A stretch of DNA of 12,816 nucleotides, from the NCBI GenBank assembly GCA_937930275.1, contig CALGLM010000462.1:1-12816 (forward strand), read 5' to 3'. The notes beneath the pieces were generated by a model. That model was not told the origin of the DNA, ran no database searches, and worked only from the letters and a program-made list of their open reading frames with translations. The first letter of the stretch is position 1. Every line of letters begins with the position of its first letter. The stretch comes from an uncultured Ignavibacteria bacterium. Lineage in GTDB: Bacteria; Bacteroidota; Ignavibacteria; Ignavibacteriales; Melioribacteraceae. This document shows, in pieces, positions 1 to 7,132 of this stretch. A program made the position numbers and the translations under genes.

Positions 1-9
1 TTCCGATCT
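1..9. other. Probable Illumina adapter remnant at contig end
   Basis: The first nine bases read TTCCGATCT, identical to the last nine bases of the common Illumina adapter (ending GCTCTTCCGATCT). The match is at the extreme left edge and runs in the orientation expected when an insert starts right after the adapter. A nine-base match at that exact position is unlikely by chance. These bases should not be treated as genomic. Confidence 0.8.
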
Positions 10-17
10 ATTTCATT

Positions 18-614
18 TTATACATTTTTATTTTTCACGTTACTTAATACTTTTTTCAAATCACCTACACCGGTGGCTAATGTTTGCATTTCACCAAGTC
101 CCTTATGAACTTCTTCAAGTCGGCTGCTTACAAGCGCAAAAGATTCATTTAATCGTTTTTCAAGAGTAGAATGCAGTTTCTCATCCACCGTATTTCTCAT
201 TTCTTCAAGTTTTCTTTCGTTATTTTCTTGGATTTGTTTTAGATTGTTTTCAATTTTTGCAGTTAACTGCTCTAAACGGCTGTTAAAATCCCCTGTCAAG
301 TTTTTTAGCTGTGACGCAAAAATTGCAAGCTGTTCTTTTAATACATCTGATATCTGCCTAATATTATTGGAATTAATATTTCCGAAATTATTTAATTGAT
401 TGGATAATTCTAAACGTAAATTACTGTAAGCTTTTTCGTTTTCGGTTCTATTTTTAGAAATTTCAGTACTAATTAAGTTTAATGTTTTCTGAAATGTTTC
501 GGAGTTTTCTTTAATTATTAAATTAAGTTTCTCGTCAATTATCGAAAATTTTGAAACAATTATAAAACTAACCAGCAGCACCAATGCCAAAAGTATAATA
601 ATTACAATTTCCAT
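18..614 (-). CDS. rmuC: DNA recombination protein RmuC, N-terminal part only (broken at contig end)
   Basis: RmuC-family protein, implicated in limiting recombination-driven inversions and carrying a nuclease-like C-terminal domain. The visible 198 residues start with one hydrophobic segment (about residues 2-21), then a long polar coiled coil (about 25-150). They end in the highly conserved family stretch around KRLNESFALVSSRLEEVHKG and GVGDLKKVLSNVK. Full-length relatives are about 400-450 residues, and here the protein stops just after VKN, where the family normally continues RGTWGE. The expected catalytic domain is therefore missing. The apparent stop at 18-20 lies in about 20 bases without RmuC similarity, next to the adapter remnant, so the truncation is more likely an assembly artefact than a real stop. 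A purine-rich GAGGGA (617-622) precedes the ATG. The gene is divergent from the acylase gene. Confidence 0.85.
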   Translation of the reverse strand: MEIVIIILLALVLLVSFIIVSKFSIIDEKLNLIIKENSETFQKTLNLISTEISKNRTENEKAYSNLRLELSNQLNNFGNINSNNIRQISDVLKEQLAIFASQLKNLTGDFNSRLEQLTAKIENNLKQIQENNERKLEEMRNTVDEKLHSTLEKRLNESFALVSSRLEEVHKGLGEMQTLATGVGDLKKVLSNVKNKNV

Positions 615-721
615 ATTCCCTCACACAATTATATAAAAGTTAAGTATTCAAATTACAATAAATTTACCTTATTTCATAATTATTCATTATTTTTACATAC
701 AATAAAAAAATATATGCGGCT

Positions 722-3148
722 ATGAGAACTTATAAAAAAATTTCTATTGCATTTTTTATTACCGTCTTTTTAATAGTTGTTTCGGTAGTTATTTTTTCCT
801 ATTTATTAATAAATAAATCTAAACCAAACTATAACACAACATTAGAAACCGAGAAGATATCCGGCGAGGTCAATATTTATAGGGATTCTATGGGAATTGC
901 CTACATTACGGCAAATAACGATATTGATGCGGCATTTGCCTTAGGTTATACACATGCTCAAGAAAGACTTTACCAAATGGATTTAATTAGACGCGCTGCA
1001 TCGGGTAGATTAAGCGAAATATTCGGTAAAAAAACAGTACCGTTTGATAAAATGTTTCTAACTTTAGGAATTAAAAATGCCGCTAAACAAAAACTTAATG
1101 ATTTAGACCAAAACACGTTAAATATTTTAAAATCGTACTCAAACGGTGTTAATTACTTTATTGAAAATAATAAAAGCAAGTTACCTATTGAGTTTTCTGT
1201 ACTTAATTATATACCAAAAAAATGGAAACCGGAACATAGTTTATACATAGCAAAAATGCTTGCTTGGGAATTAAACATTAGCTGGTGGACTGATTTTGCA
1301 TTTTCTCATTTAATTAACAAATTCGGTAAACAAAAAGCCGAAGAAATACTTCCGGAGTACGATCAGAACAGTACTTATATTATAAATGATATTGCAAAGT
1401 ATTATCCCGATACAAAAAATGATTTGATAGCGGTTGATAAAAATTTTAGAAAATTTATCGGCTTTGAAGGTACACATATCGGTTCAAATAATTGGGTTGT
1501 AAGCGGAAATAAATCGGCAACGGGTAAACCTATAATTGCAAACGATCCACATTTATCATTACAGTCCCCATCTCGCTGGTATATTGCAGTTATTAAAACC
1601 GGAGATGCAACGGTTTCCGGCTTTACGTTACCCGGCGTACCGGCGGTTGTAATAGGCAAAAACGATAATATTAGTTGGGCTGTTACAAATGTAATGACCG
1701 ATGACGCAGATTTTTATTCGGAGCAGTTAGATAGTACGGGCACAAAATATTTACTTAACGGTAATTGGGAAAATTTAAATTTTTCGAAAGATACCATTTA
1801 TGTAAAAGATGATAAAAATATTCCTCTTCAAATAAAATCCACACATCGCGGTCCTATTATCTCGGATATTCATCTTTTTAATTCGTTACTACCAAATAAA
1901 TATCGTAAAAACAGCACCTTAAGTATGCGGTGGGTTGCACTGGAAAGTGCCGGAAATGAACTAACTTCTTTTATTAAACTGAATAAAGCAAAAAGTTTTA
2001 ATGATTTTAAAGAAGCACTTAGATATTTTTATGCTCCGGGTCAAAACTTTTTATATGCCGATAACAAAGGAAATATAGGTTACTTTTGCGGCGCAAGAAT
2101 ACCTATAAGGAATAACAATTCCCCTTCATTTGTTTATGACGGTACTTTAAGCCAAAACGATTGGAAAGGTTATGTTCCTTTTGAAGCAATGCCTACTTTT
2201 TATAATCCCGCAAAAGGATTTATTGCTACGGCAAATAACAAAGTTGACCCAAAGTTTAGTTACCATATTACCAATTTGTGGGAACCTGATTCAAGAATTA
2301 ACAGAATTACAAACCTTCTTGAAAGCAAAGATAAGCACTCGATAAAAGATTTTATGACTTATCAGAATGACTACTATTCGGATTATGCCTCCAAATTAGT
2401 CCCTTTTATACTAAAAGCTTTTGAAAATGCCGATGTTAAAGATAAAAATCTGGAATTGACTTTAAAATTACTAAAGAAATGGGATTATAAGTTTTTAGCC
2501 GAATCACAAACACCTACAATTTATGCTAATTTTTTGCAAAAGCTAATTGAAAACACTTTAGAAGACGAATTAGGAAAAACGTACTTGCAGGAATATAGAT
2601 TTATTGCAAACGTGCCGTACAGAGTAATTATGCGGTTGCTAAATAATCCCGATTCAGAATGGTTTGATAACGTAAAAACAAGCGTTATAGAAAAAAGAGA
2701 TGATGTAATTAGGAAAAGCTTAACTGATGCATTAACAGAACTTGAGTTTTACCAAGGTAAAGATATAACAAATTGGCAGTGGGGAAACATTCACACAGTA
2801 ACCTTTAAACATAATTTTAGCGGAAAATCCACTTTAGTTGATAAGTTTTTTAATGTCGGACCTTTTCCTATAGGCGGTGACGGAACAACAGTAAACAACG
2901 GTGAATATAATTTTAATAAACCGTATGCAAATAATCTTGGTCCCAGTATGCGATTTATATATGATTTTAGCGATAAAGATAATATTTACATTGTTCTACC
3001 TACGGGTCAATCGGGGCATCCTTTTGGCAAATATTATAAAAACATGACAACTTATTGGTTAAACGGAAAATACTTAAAAATTAATACAGATATAGGGAAA
3101 AACAAAGAGTTATTTGAAGATGTTATAGTAATTACATCAAAAAAATAA
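722..3148 (+). CDS. Penicillin acylase family protein (peptidase S45, Ntn hydrolase), membrane-anchored
   Basis: An 808-residue precursor of the penicillin/acyl-homoserine-lactone acylase family, which hydrolyses N-acyl amide bonds. Residues 8-31 are strongly hydrophobic, giving an uncleaved anchor or signal peptide that places the enzyme in the periplasm. The autocatalytic site is GSNNW at residues 254-258. Ser255 would become the N-terminal nucleophile of the beta chain after cleavage at Gly254-Ser255, leaving an alpha chain of about 220 residues. Other family signatures are FLYADNKGNIGYF, the ATANN motif (Asn505/Asn506, one of which probably forms the oxyanion hole), and the C-terminal LPTGQSGHPFGKYY. 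Length is normal for the Bacteroidota-type members. No clear Shine-Dalgarno motif precedes the ATG. The substrate cannot be read from the sequence; penicillin, N-acyl-homoserine lactones and other acyl amides are all possible. It ends 57 nt before metF, which seems to have its own promoter. Confidence 0.92.
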   Translation: MRTYKKISIAFFITVFLIVVSVVIFSYLLINKSKPNYNTTLETEKISGEVNIYRDSMGIAYITANNDIDAAFALGYTHAQERLYQMDLIRRAASGRLSEIFGKKTVPFDKMFLTLGIKNAAKQKLNDLDQNTLNILKSYSNGVNYFIENNKSKLPIEFSVLNYIPKKWKPEHSLYIAKMLAWELNISWWTDFAFSHLINKFGKQKAEEILPEYDQNSTYIINDIAKYYPDTKNDLIAVDKNFRKFIGFEGTHIGSNNWVVSGNKSATGKPIIANDPHLSLQSPSRWYIAVIKTGDATVSGFTLPGVPAVVIGKNDNISWAVTNVMTDDADFYSEQLDSTGTKYLLNGNWENLNFSKDTIYVKDDKNIPLQIKSTHRGPIISDIHLFNSLLPNKYRKNSTLSMRWVALESAGNELTSFIKLNKAKSFNDFKEALRYFYAPGQNFLYADNKGNIGYFCGARIPIRNNNSPSFVYDGTLSQNDWKGYVPFEAMPTFYNPAKGFIATANNKVDPKFSYHITNLWEPDSRINRITNLLESKDKHSIKDFMTYQNDYYSDYASKLVPFILKAFENADVKDKNLELTLKLLKKWDYKFLAESQTPTIYANFLQKLIENTLEDELGKTYLQEYRFIANVPYRVIMRLLNNPDSEWFDNVKTSVIEKRDDVIRKSLTDALTELEFYQGKDITNWQWGNIHTVTFKHNFSGKSTLVDKFFNVGPFPIGGDGTTVNNGEYNFNKPYANNLGPSMRFIYDFSDKDNIYIVLPTGQSGHPFGKYYKNMTTYWLNGKYLKINTDIGKNKELFEDVIVITSKK

Positions 3149-3159
3149 TAAGCATAAAA

Positions 3160-3188
3160 TTGAATAAATATTGTTAAATTTGTATAAT
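3160..3188 (+). promoter_or_regulatory. Candidate sigma70-type promoter of the metF-rarA gene run
   Basis: TTGAAT at 3160-3165 (four of six matches to TTGACA) is followed after exactly 17 nt by a perfect TATAAT at 3183-3188. The predicted transcription start near 3195 leaves a leader of about 11 nt before the metF ATG at 3206. Location between two same-strand genes with a 57-nt gap is sensible. The background is very AT-rich and FCB bacteria can use a different -10 consensus, so this remains a candidate. Confidence 0.45.
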
Positions 3189-3205
3189 TAAAAATTGAGA
3201 AATGA

Positions 3206-4159
3206 ATGAAAGTTATTGAGCATTTAATAAAAGCACAAAATCCTTTAATTAGCTTTGAAATTATTCCGCCAAAACGCGGAGGTGACTTAAAACAGTTGTT
3301 AAAACTATTGGATGATATTGTAAAATACAATCCCCCATTTATTGATATTACCTCGCATGCTGCAGAAGTTATTTACGAAGAAACGCCTGCCGGCGGGTTT
3401 ATTGCTAAAATTAAAAGAAAAAGACCGGGTACTTTAGGTATATGTGCGCTAATACAAAATAAGTATAATGTTGATGCAGTACCTCATGTAATATGTCAGG
3501 GATTTACGAGAGAAGAAACTGAAGATTTTTTAATTGAATTAAGATATTTGCAAATAGATAACGTCTTAGCAATTAAAGGAGATGATTCCGCTTTTAACAA
3601 ACCTATTAAATTTGGAAGGAGCGTAAATTTACGGGCACTTGATTTAGTTCACCAAATAAAAGCAATGAATTCGGGCAAATATTTAGAAGAATCGTTACTT
3701 GATGCCGAGCAAACCGATTTTTGTGTCGGTGTTTCAGGCTATCCCGAAAAACATTACGAAGCACCAAATTTGGATATTGATATAATGTACACAAAAGCTA
3801 AAATTGATGCCGGTGCCGATTATATTGTTACACAAATGTTTTACGACAATAATAAGTATTACGAGTATGTGGAAAAATGCCGTAAAGCCGGTATTACCGT
3901 CCCAATTATACCCGGATTAAAAATTCTAACTTCAAAAAATCATGTAAATTCACTTCCAAAAAACTTTTTTATTGATATACCTAAAGAATTAGCCGAAAAT
4001 ATATTAAGTTCAAAATCTGAACATACAATTGATATTGGCGTTGAGTGGACTTTAAAGCAAGTTGAAGATTTACTTAACCACAATGTTCCGGCTATTCATT
4101 TTTATATTATGCAGTCTTCGTTACCAATTAATAAATTAATGGCAAAGTTAAAACTTTAA
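3206..4159 (+). CDS. metF: Methylenetetrahydrofolate reductase (NAD(P)H)
   Basis: Cytosolic flavoprotein that reduces 5,10-methylene-THF to 5-methyl-THF, the methyl donor for methionine synthesis. The 317 residues cover the whole TIM-barrel, against 296 in E. coli. Recognisable family features are SFEIIPPKRGG with Glu18 (equivalent to the catalytic Glu28 of E. coli), LAIKGDD with Asp126 (equivalent to the FAD-contacting Asp120), VGVSGYPEKH, DAGADYIVTQMFYDN, IIPGLKIL, and a C-terminal IHFYIMQ. The ATG at 3206 places Glu18 normally; an out-of-frame ATG four bases upstream is discounted. It is the first gene of a tight plus-strand run and the next gene starts 10 nt after its stop. A typical bacterial short form without the regulatory SAM-binding domain. 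Confidence 0.95.
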   Translation: MKVIEHLIKAQNPLISFEIIPPKRGGDLKQLLKLLDDIVKYNPPFIDITSHAAEVIYEETPAGGFIAKIKRKRPGTLGICALIQNKYNVDAVPHVICQGFTREETEDFLIELRYLQIDNVLAIKGDDSAFNKPIKFGRSVNLRALDLVHQIKAMNSGKYLEESLLDAEQTDFCVGVSGYPEKHYEAPNLDIDIMYTKAKIDAGADYIVTQMFYDNNKYYEYVEKCRKAGITVPIIPGLKILTSKNHVNSLPKNFFIDIPKELAENILSSKSEHTIDIGVEWTLKQVEDLLNHNVPAIHFYIMQSSLPINKLMAKLKL

Positions 4160-4169
4160 GAAGGTTAAA

Positions 4170-5177
4170 ATGAAATTAAAAGGGAGAATACATTTACCGC
4201 AAAATTTAATAAAAAAACTTAGCTGGGGTATTGCGGGATGCGGAAAATTTACCGAAACAACTTTTTTGCCCGAATTGCTAAAAATAAGGAAAAACAAAGT
4301 TAATTCGGTCTATAGCGGTAATTTAGATAGAGCAAAATTTATTGCTAATAAATATGCAATTCCTAAAGCTTTTAATAATTATACCGAATTTTTAAAACAA
4401 GATTTTGAAGCACTGTATGTAGGCAGCATAAATGCCAACCATTATGCTCAAGTTATTGAAGCCGCAAATGCAGGTAAACATATTTTATGTGAAAAACCGT
4501 TAGCCATTACTTCGCAACAAGCTTACGAAATGTATGAAGTATGTAAAAAGAATAATGTGCTTTTTGCGGTTAATTATGTTAATAGATTTCACCCCCTTGT
4601 TCAAAAAGCAAAAGAACTGATTGATAAAAATTATTTAGGAAAAATAGTTAGTATTTCGGTTAGTTACAACACGGAATATACTCCTGATGAAAATTTTCGA
4701 TTTGTTAAGGAATTAAGCGGCGGGGGCGCATTGCGAGATATCGGCACACATATGATTGACCTTCTTTTCTTTTTCGGAGGTAATATTTTAGATGTTAAAG
4801 GATTTATGGATAATGTAATTTTTAATTCACAAGTTGAAGATTATGCTTCCGGTATAGTAAAATTTGAAAAAGGGGGATACGCTCAATTTAATGTTAGTTT
4901 TAATACGCCTAAGGCTTTTAACAGAATAGAAATTTTAGGTTACAAAGGTTCAATTGCAATTGACGGAATTATAGGGAAAAGAGGAAAACCTTCAAAATTA
5001 TCGATTGAGTTAATAGGTGAAGGACGAAAAGCTTTTAGAAATCGTTCGTCTAAACAGCTATTTTTACTTAAATCTGTTACTAATTCATTCCTAAATAAAA
5101 CACAGCCTGAAGTTACCGGTTATGACGGTTATTTAAATATGTTAATAATGGAAAAGTTGGAACAATCATGTCAATAA
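4170..5177 (+). CDS. Gfo/Idh/MocA family NAD(P)-dependent oxidoreductase
   Basis: A 335-residue dehydrogenase of the glucose-fructose oxidoreductase/inositol dehydrogenase family; members oxidise or reduce a hydroxyl of a sugar, cyclitol or related compound. An N-terminal Rossmann fold starts at WGIAGCGKF (residues 19-27). The family EKP motif is at 108-110 with the expected catalytic Lys109. The C-terminal domain has GGGALRDIGTHMIDL, with Asp190 and His194 in the usual active-site positions. AAGAAGG sits 5 nt before the ATG. There is no signal peptide, so it is a cytosolic enzyme rather than an exported member. Its last codons overlap the aldolase gene by 10 nt, suggesting coupled translation and perhaps consecutive steps on one substrate. 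Neither substrate nor direction can be assigned from sequence alone. Confidence 0.9.
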   Translation: MKLKGRIHLPQNLIKKLSWGIAGCGKFTETTFLPELLKIRKNKVNSVYSGNLDRAKFIANKYAIPKAFNNYTEFLKQDFEALYVGSINANHYAQVIEAANAGKHILCEKPLAITSQQAYEMYEVCKKNNVLFAVNYVNRFHPLVQKAKELIDKNYLGKIVSISVSYNTEYTPDENFRFVKELSGGGALRDIGTHMIDLLFFFGGNILDVKGFMDNVIFNSQVEDYASGIVKFEKGGYAQFNVSFNTPKAFNRIEILGYKGSIAIDGIIGKRGKPSKLSIELIGEGRKAFRNRSSKQLFLLKSVTNSFLNKTQPEVTGYDGYLNMLIMEKLEQSCQ

Positions 5178-5830
5178 AAAGTGAATTTATATACTTCTGT
5201 AAACAACTATATAATAAAGAATTTGTTTCGGCTTATGACGGAAACGTTTCATGTAAAATAGATAATAATAAAATTTTAGTTACTCCTTCGGCTAAATGCA
5301 AAGGAGAATTAACCGAAGACGATTTGCTTACAGTTGATTCTAACGGTAATATTTTAGAAGGGAACGGCAAAGTTTCAACAGAATTTAAGCTGCACAAATT
5401 TGCATATGATAACAGAGAAGATATTAAAGCTGTAGTACATGCACATCCTGTATATGTTACTGCTTTTGCAGCCATGGGTGAAGCATTTTTAACACCGATT
5501 TTTCCTGAGGTAGTATTAAATTTAGGTAAAGTTAATTTATGTAAATATGCAACTCCTTCCACAAAAGAATTGGCAGAATCAATGAAACCTTATATAGATT
5601 ATGCTTGGGTTCTTTTACTCGAAAATCACGGAGCAATTAGTTTTGGTACTTCGCTAAGCGACGCATATTACAAACTTGAAAAACTTGAACATACCGCAAA
5701 AATAATTTCGGTAGTTAGAGCAATGGGACAAGAAAATTTAATACCGCAAAAAAAATTAAAAGAGTTGTATTCTATTGCCGAAAGTACTTATAACATAAAA
5801 ATTAATCCTAAAAATAGAATGGATAAATAA
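5168..5830 (+). CDS. Class II aldolase/adducin family protein (fuculose-phosphate aldolase-like)
   Basis: A 220-residue zinc-dependent class II aldolase close in length to E. coli FucA (215). The Zn ligands are visible as HAHP (His91, His93) and ENHGA (His154). The catalytic acid is Glu72 in VSTEFKLH. These match FucA Glu73/His92/His94/His155 with a constant offset of one. The phosphate-binding GNVS (25-28) and TPSAKCKGEL (39-48) segments are present. The family includes L-fuculose-1-phosphate aldolase, L-ribulose-5-phosphate 4-epimerase and methylthioribulose-1-phosphate dehydratase (MtnB). The conserved residues do not separate these, although the length and unbroken alignment favour a FucA-like aldolase. 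The ATG lies inside the end of the Gfo/Idh gene (ATGTCAATAA), so translation is probably coupled. No fucose kinase, isomerase or regulator is nearby. Confidence 0.88.
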   Translation: MSIKSEFIYFCKQLYNKEFVSAYDGNVSCKIDNNKILVTPSAKCKGELTEDDLLTVDSNGNILEGNGKVSTEFKLHKFAYDNREDIKAVVHAHPVYVTAFAAMGEAFLTPIFPEVVLNLGKVNLCKYATPSTKELAESMKPYIDYAWVLLLENHGAISFGTSLSDAYYKLEKLEHTAKIISVVRAMGQENLIPQKKLKELYSIAESTYNIKINPKNRMDK

Positions 5831-5846
5831 TTATTACGGAATTGTA

Positions 5847-6842
5847 ATGAAAGATATTAAAATTACCCTTTTAGTAGGGGGAAGTTCAACAGAACGAGTA
5901 ATTTCTAAAGCATCGGGTAAAAATATTTATAAAGCTTTAGTTAACTTAGGATACGTTGTAAATATAGTTGACCCTGCATACGGTTTAGCTCAACCCGGCA
6001 ACCCTGAATTGTTTTTTACCGAAAATGATTTTTCCGAAATTAAAGTAGAAAATTACATTGCGGCATTAAGTCTTCCCGTTTTTGATAGTACCGATTTGGT
6101 ATTTAACGGTTTACACGGAAAATTTGGGGAAGACGGTACTATTCAATCTTTATTAGAAATTAAAAATATTAAATATACCGGAAGCGGAATTTTAGCAAGT
6201 GCTTTAGCTATGGATAAATGTGCATCTAAAGTTCTGTTCAAACATTTTGACGTAAATACTGCGGAGTGGATTCCCGTTACCGTTAATAAATATGATCTAA
6301 ATGAAATAAAAAAAGAAGTTGAAGAAAAAATTAAATACCCTTGCATAATTAAACCTAACGACCAAGGTTCTACAATAGGTCTTAGCATCTGCAAAAATAG
6401 TAACGATTTGGAGTCAGGTATAAATTTAGCACTCAAATATTCAAATAAAGCTTTGATTGAAACATTTATTGACGGTTATGAATTGACGGTTGGTATTTTA
6501 GAGGATATTGTACTTCCGCCGTTAGAAATTAAACCGAAAAAGAATTTATATGATTTTGAATGTAAATATGCTGACGGCATGAGCGATTATATTGTTCCGG
6601 CAGATTTTCCGAAAGAAGTACTCTTAAATCTTCAAGAACAAGCCTTAAAAGCATATAAATCATTAGAATGCAGCTCGTACGGAAGAGTAGATTTTAGACT
6701 TGATAAAAATTTAGAAATTTATTGTTTGGAAGCAAATACTTTACCCGGCATGACTTCACACAGCCTTTTACCGATGATGGCGAATGCAGTGGGCATTAAC
6801 TTTGAACAATTAGTTGATAAAATTGTAAGAAGCAGTTTATAA
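5847..6842 (+). CDS. ddl: D-alanine--D-alanine ligase
   Basis: ATP-grasp enzyme that joins two D-alanines for the peptidoglycan pentapeptide. All active-site landmarks of E. coli DdlB can be placed. They are GGSSTER with Glu16 (DdlB Glu15), NGLHGKFGEDG, the IIKPNDQGSTIG segment, the omega-loop Lys240-Tyr241 (Lys215-Tyr216), and the Mg ligands Asp282, Glu295 and Asn297 (Asp257, Glu270, Asn272) in RVDFRLD and LEANTLPGMTSHSLLP. The loop Tyr marks a D-Ala-D-Ala rather than D-Ala-D-Lac ligase. The 331 residues slightly exceed DdlB (306), mostly from an insertion around residues 40-75. It starts 16 nt after the aldolase gene. Its TAA stop overlaps the next ATG by one base (TAATG), coupling it to the septum protein gene. 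It is not in a mur/fts cluster in this window. Confidence 0.94.
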   Translation: MKDIKITLLVGGSSTERVISKASGKNIYKALVNLGYVVNIVDPAYGLAQPGNPELFFTENDFSEIKVENYIAALSLPVFDSTDLVFNGLHGKFGEDGTIQSLLEIKNIKYTGSGILASALAMDKCASKVLFKHFDVNTAEWIPVTVNKYDLNEIKKEVEEKIKYPCIIKPNDQGSTIGLSICKNSNDLESGINLALKYSNKALIETFIDGYELTVGILEDIVLPPLEIKPKKNLYDFECKYADGMSDYIVPADFPKEVLLNLQEQALKAYKSLECSSYGRVDFRLDKNLEIYCLEANTLPGMTSHSLLPMMANAVGINFEQLVDKIVRSSL

Positions 6843-7132
6843 TGAAAATTAAAGATACAAAAATTAAAATTATTATAATTAGCGTCGTTTTAGCAGTAGT
6901 TGCTGCATTTTTATTATTAAGCGAAAACGGATTAATTAAATATTGGAAATTGAAGGGAGAAATTAATGCCGCACGAACTAAGATTGATAGTTCAAAAGTA
7001 AAAATAAAGCAGTTGAATACCGAAATCGATTCCTTAAAAACCAATACTTTTAAAATTGAAAAAGTGGCTCGCGAAAAGTTTAACATTAAAAGAAAAGGAG
7101 AAAAGGTTATAATAATTAAGGAAAAGGAATAA
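6842..7132 (+). CDS. Septum formation initiator family protein (FtsB/DivIC-like)
   Basis: A 96-residue bitopic inner-membrane protein. It has a short basic cytoplasmic N-terminus, one transmembrane helix (about residues 9-27), then a heptad-rich coiled coil (about 34-70). It ends in the family signature KIEKVAREKFNIKRKGEKVIII, which matches the IE-x-x-AR-E-x-x-x-x-x-x-GE pattern of FtsB and DivIC. FtsB/DivIC pairs with FtsL and FtsQ/DivIB to activate septal peptidoglycan synthesis. Both ends overlap neighbours by one base (TAATG with ddl and with rarA), so the three are probably translated together. The sequence does not separate FtsB from DivIC, so no symbol is given. Confidence 0.85.
   Translation: MKIKDTKIKIIIISVVLAVVAAFLLLSENGLIKYWKLKGEINAARTKIDSSKVKIKQLNTEIDSLKTNTFKIEKVAREKFNIKRKGEKVIIIKEKE

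Noticed and set aside
615..660. TATAAT on the minus strand at 628-633 as a promoter for rmuC
   Set aside because: The best -35 (TTGTAA) needs a 19-nt spacer, and the predicted start would fall on or next to the Shine-Dalgarno motif; too weak in AT-rich DNA.
3202..3219. Five-codon reading frame (MNESY) starting four bases before the metF ATG, as a regulatory leader peptide
   Set aside because: It has no ribosome binding site, no enrichment for a relevant amino acid and no attenuator hairpin; the ATG is explained by local AT-rich composition.
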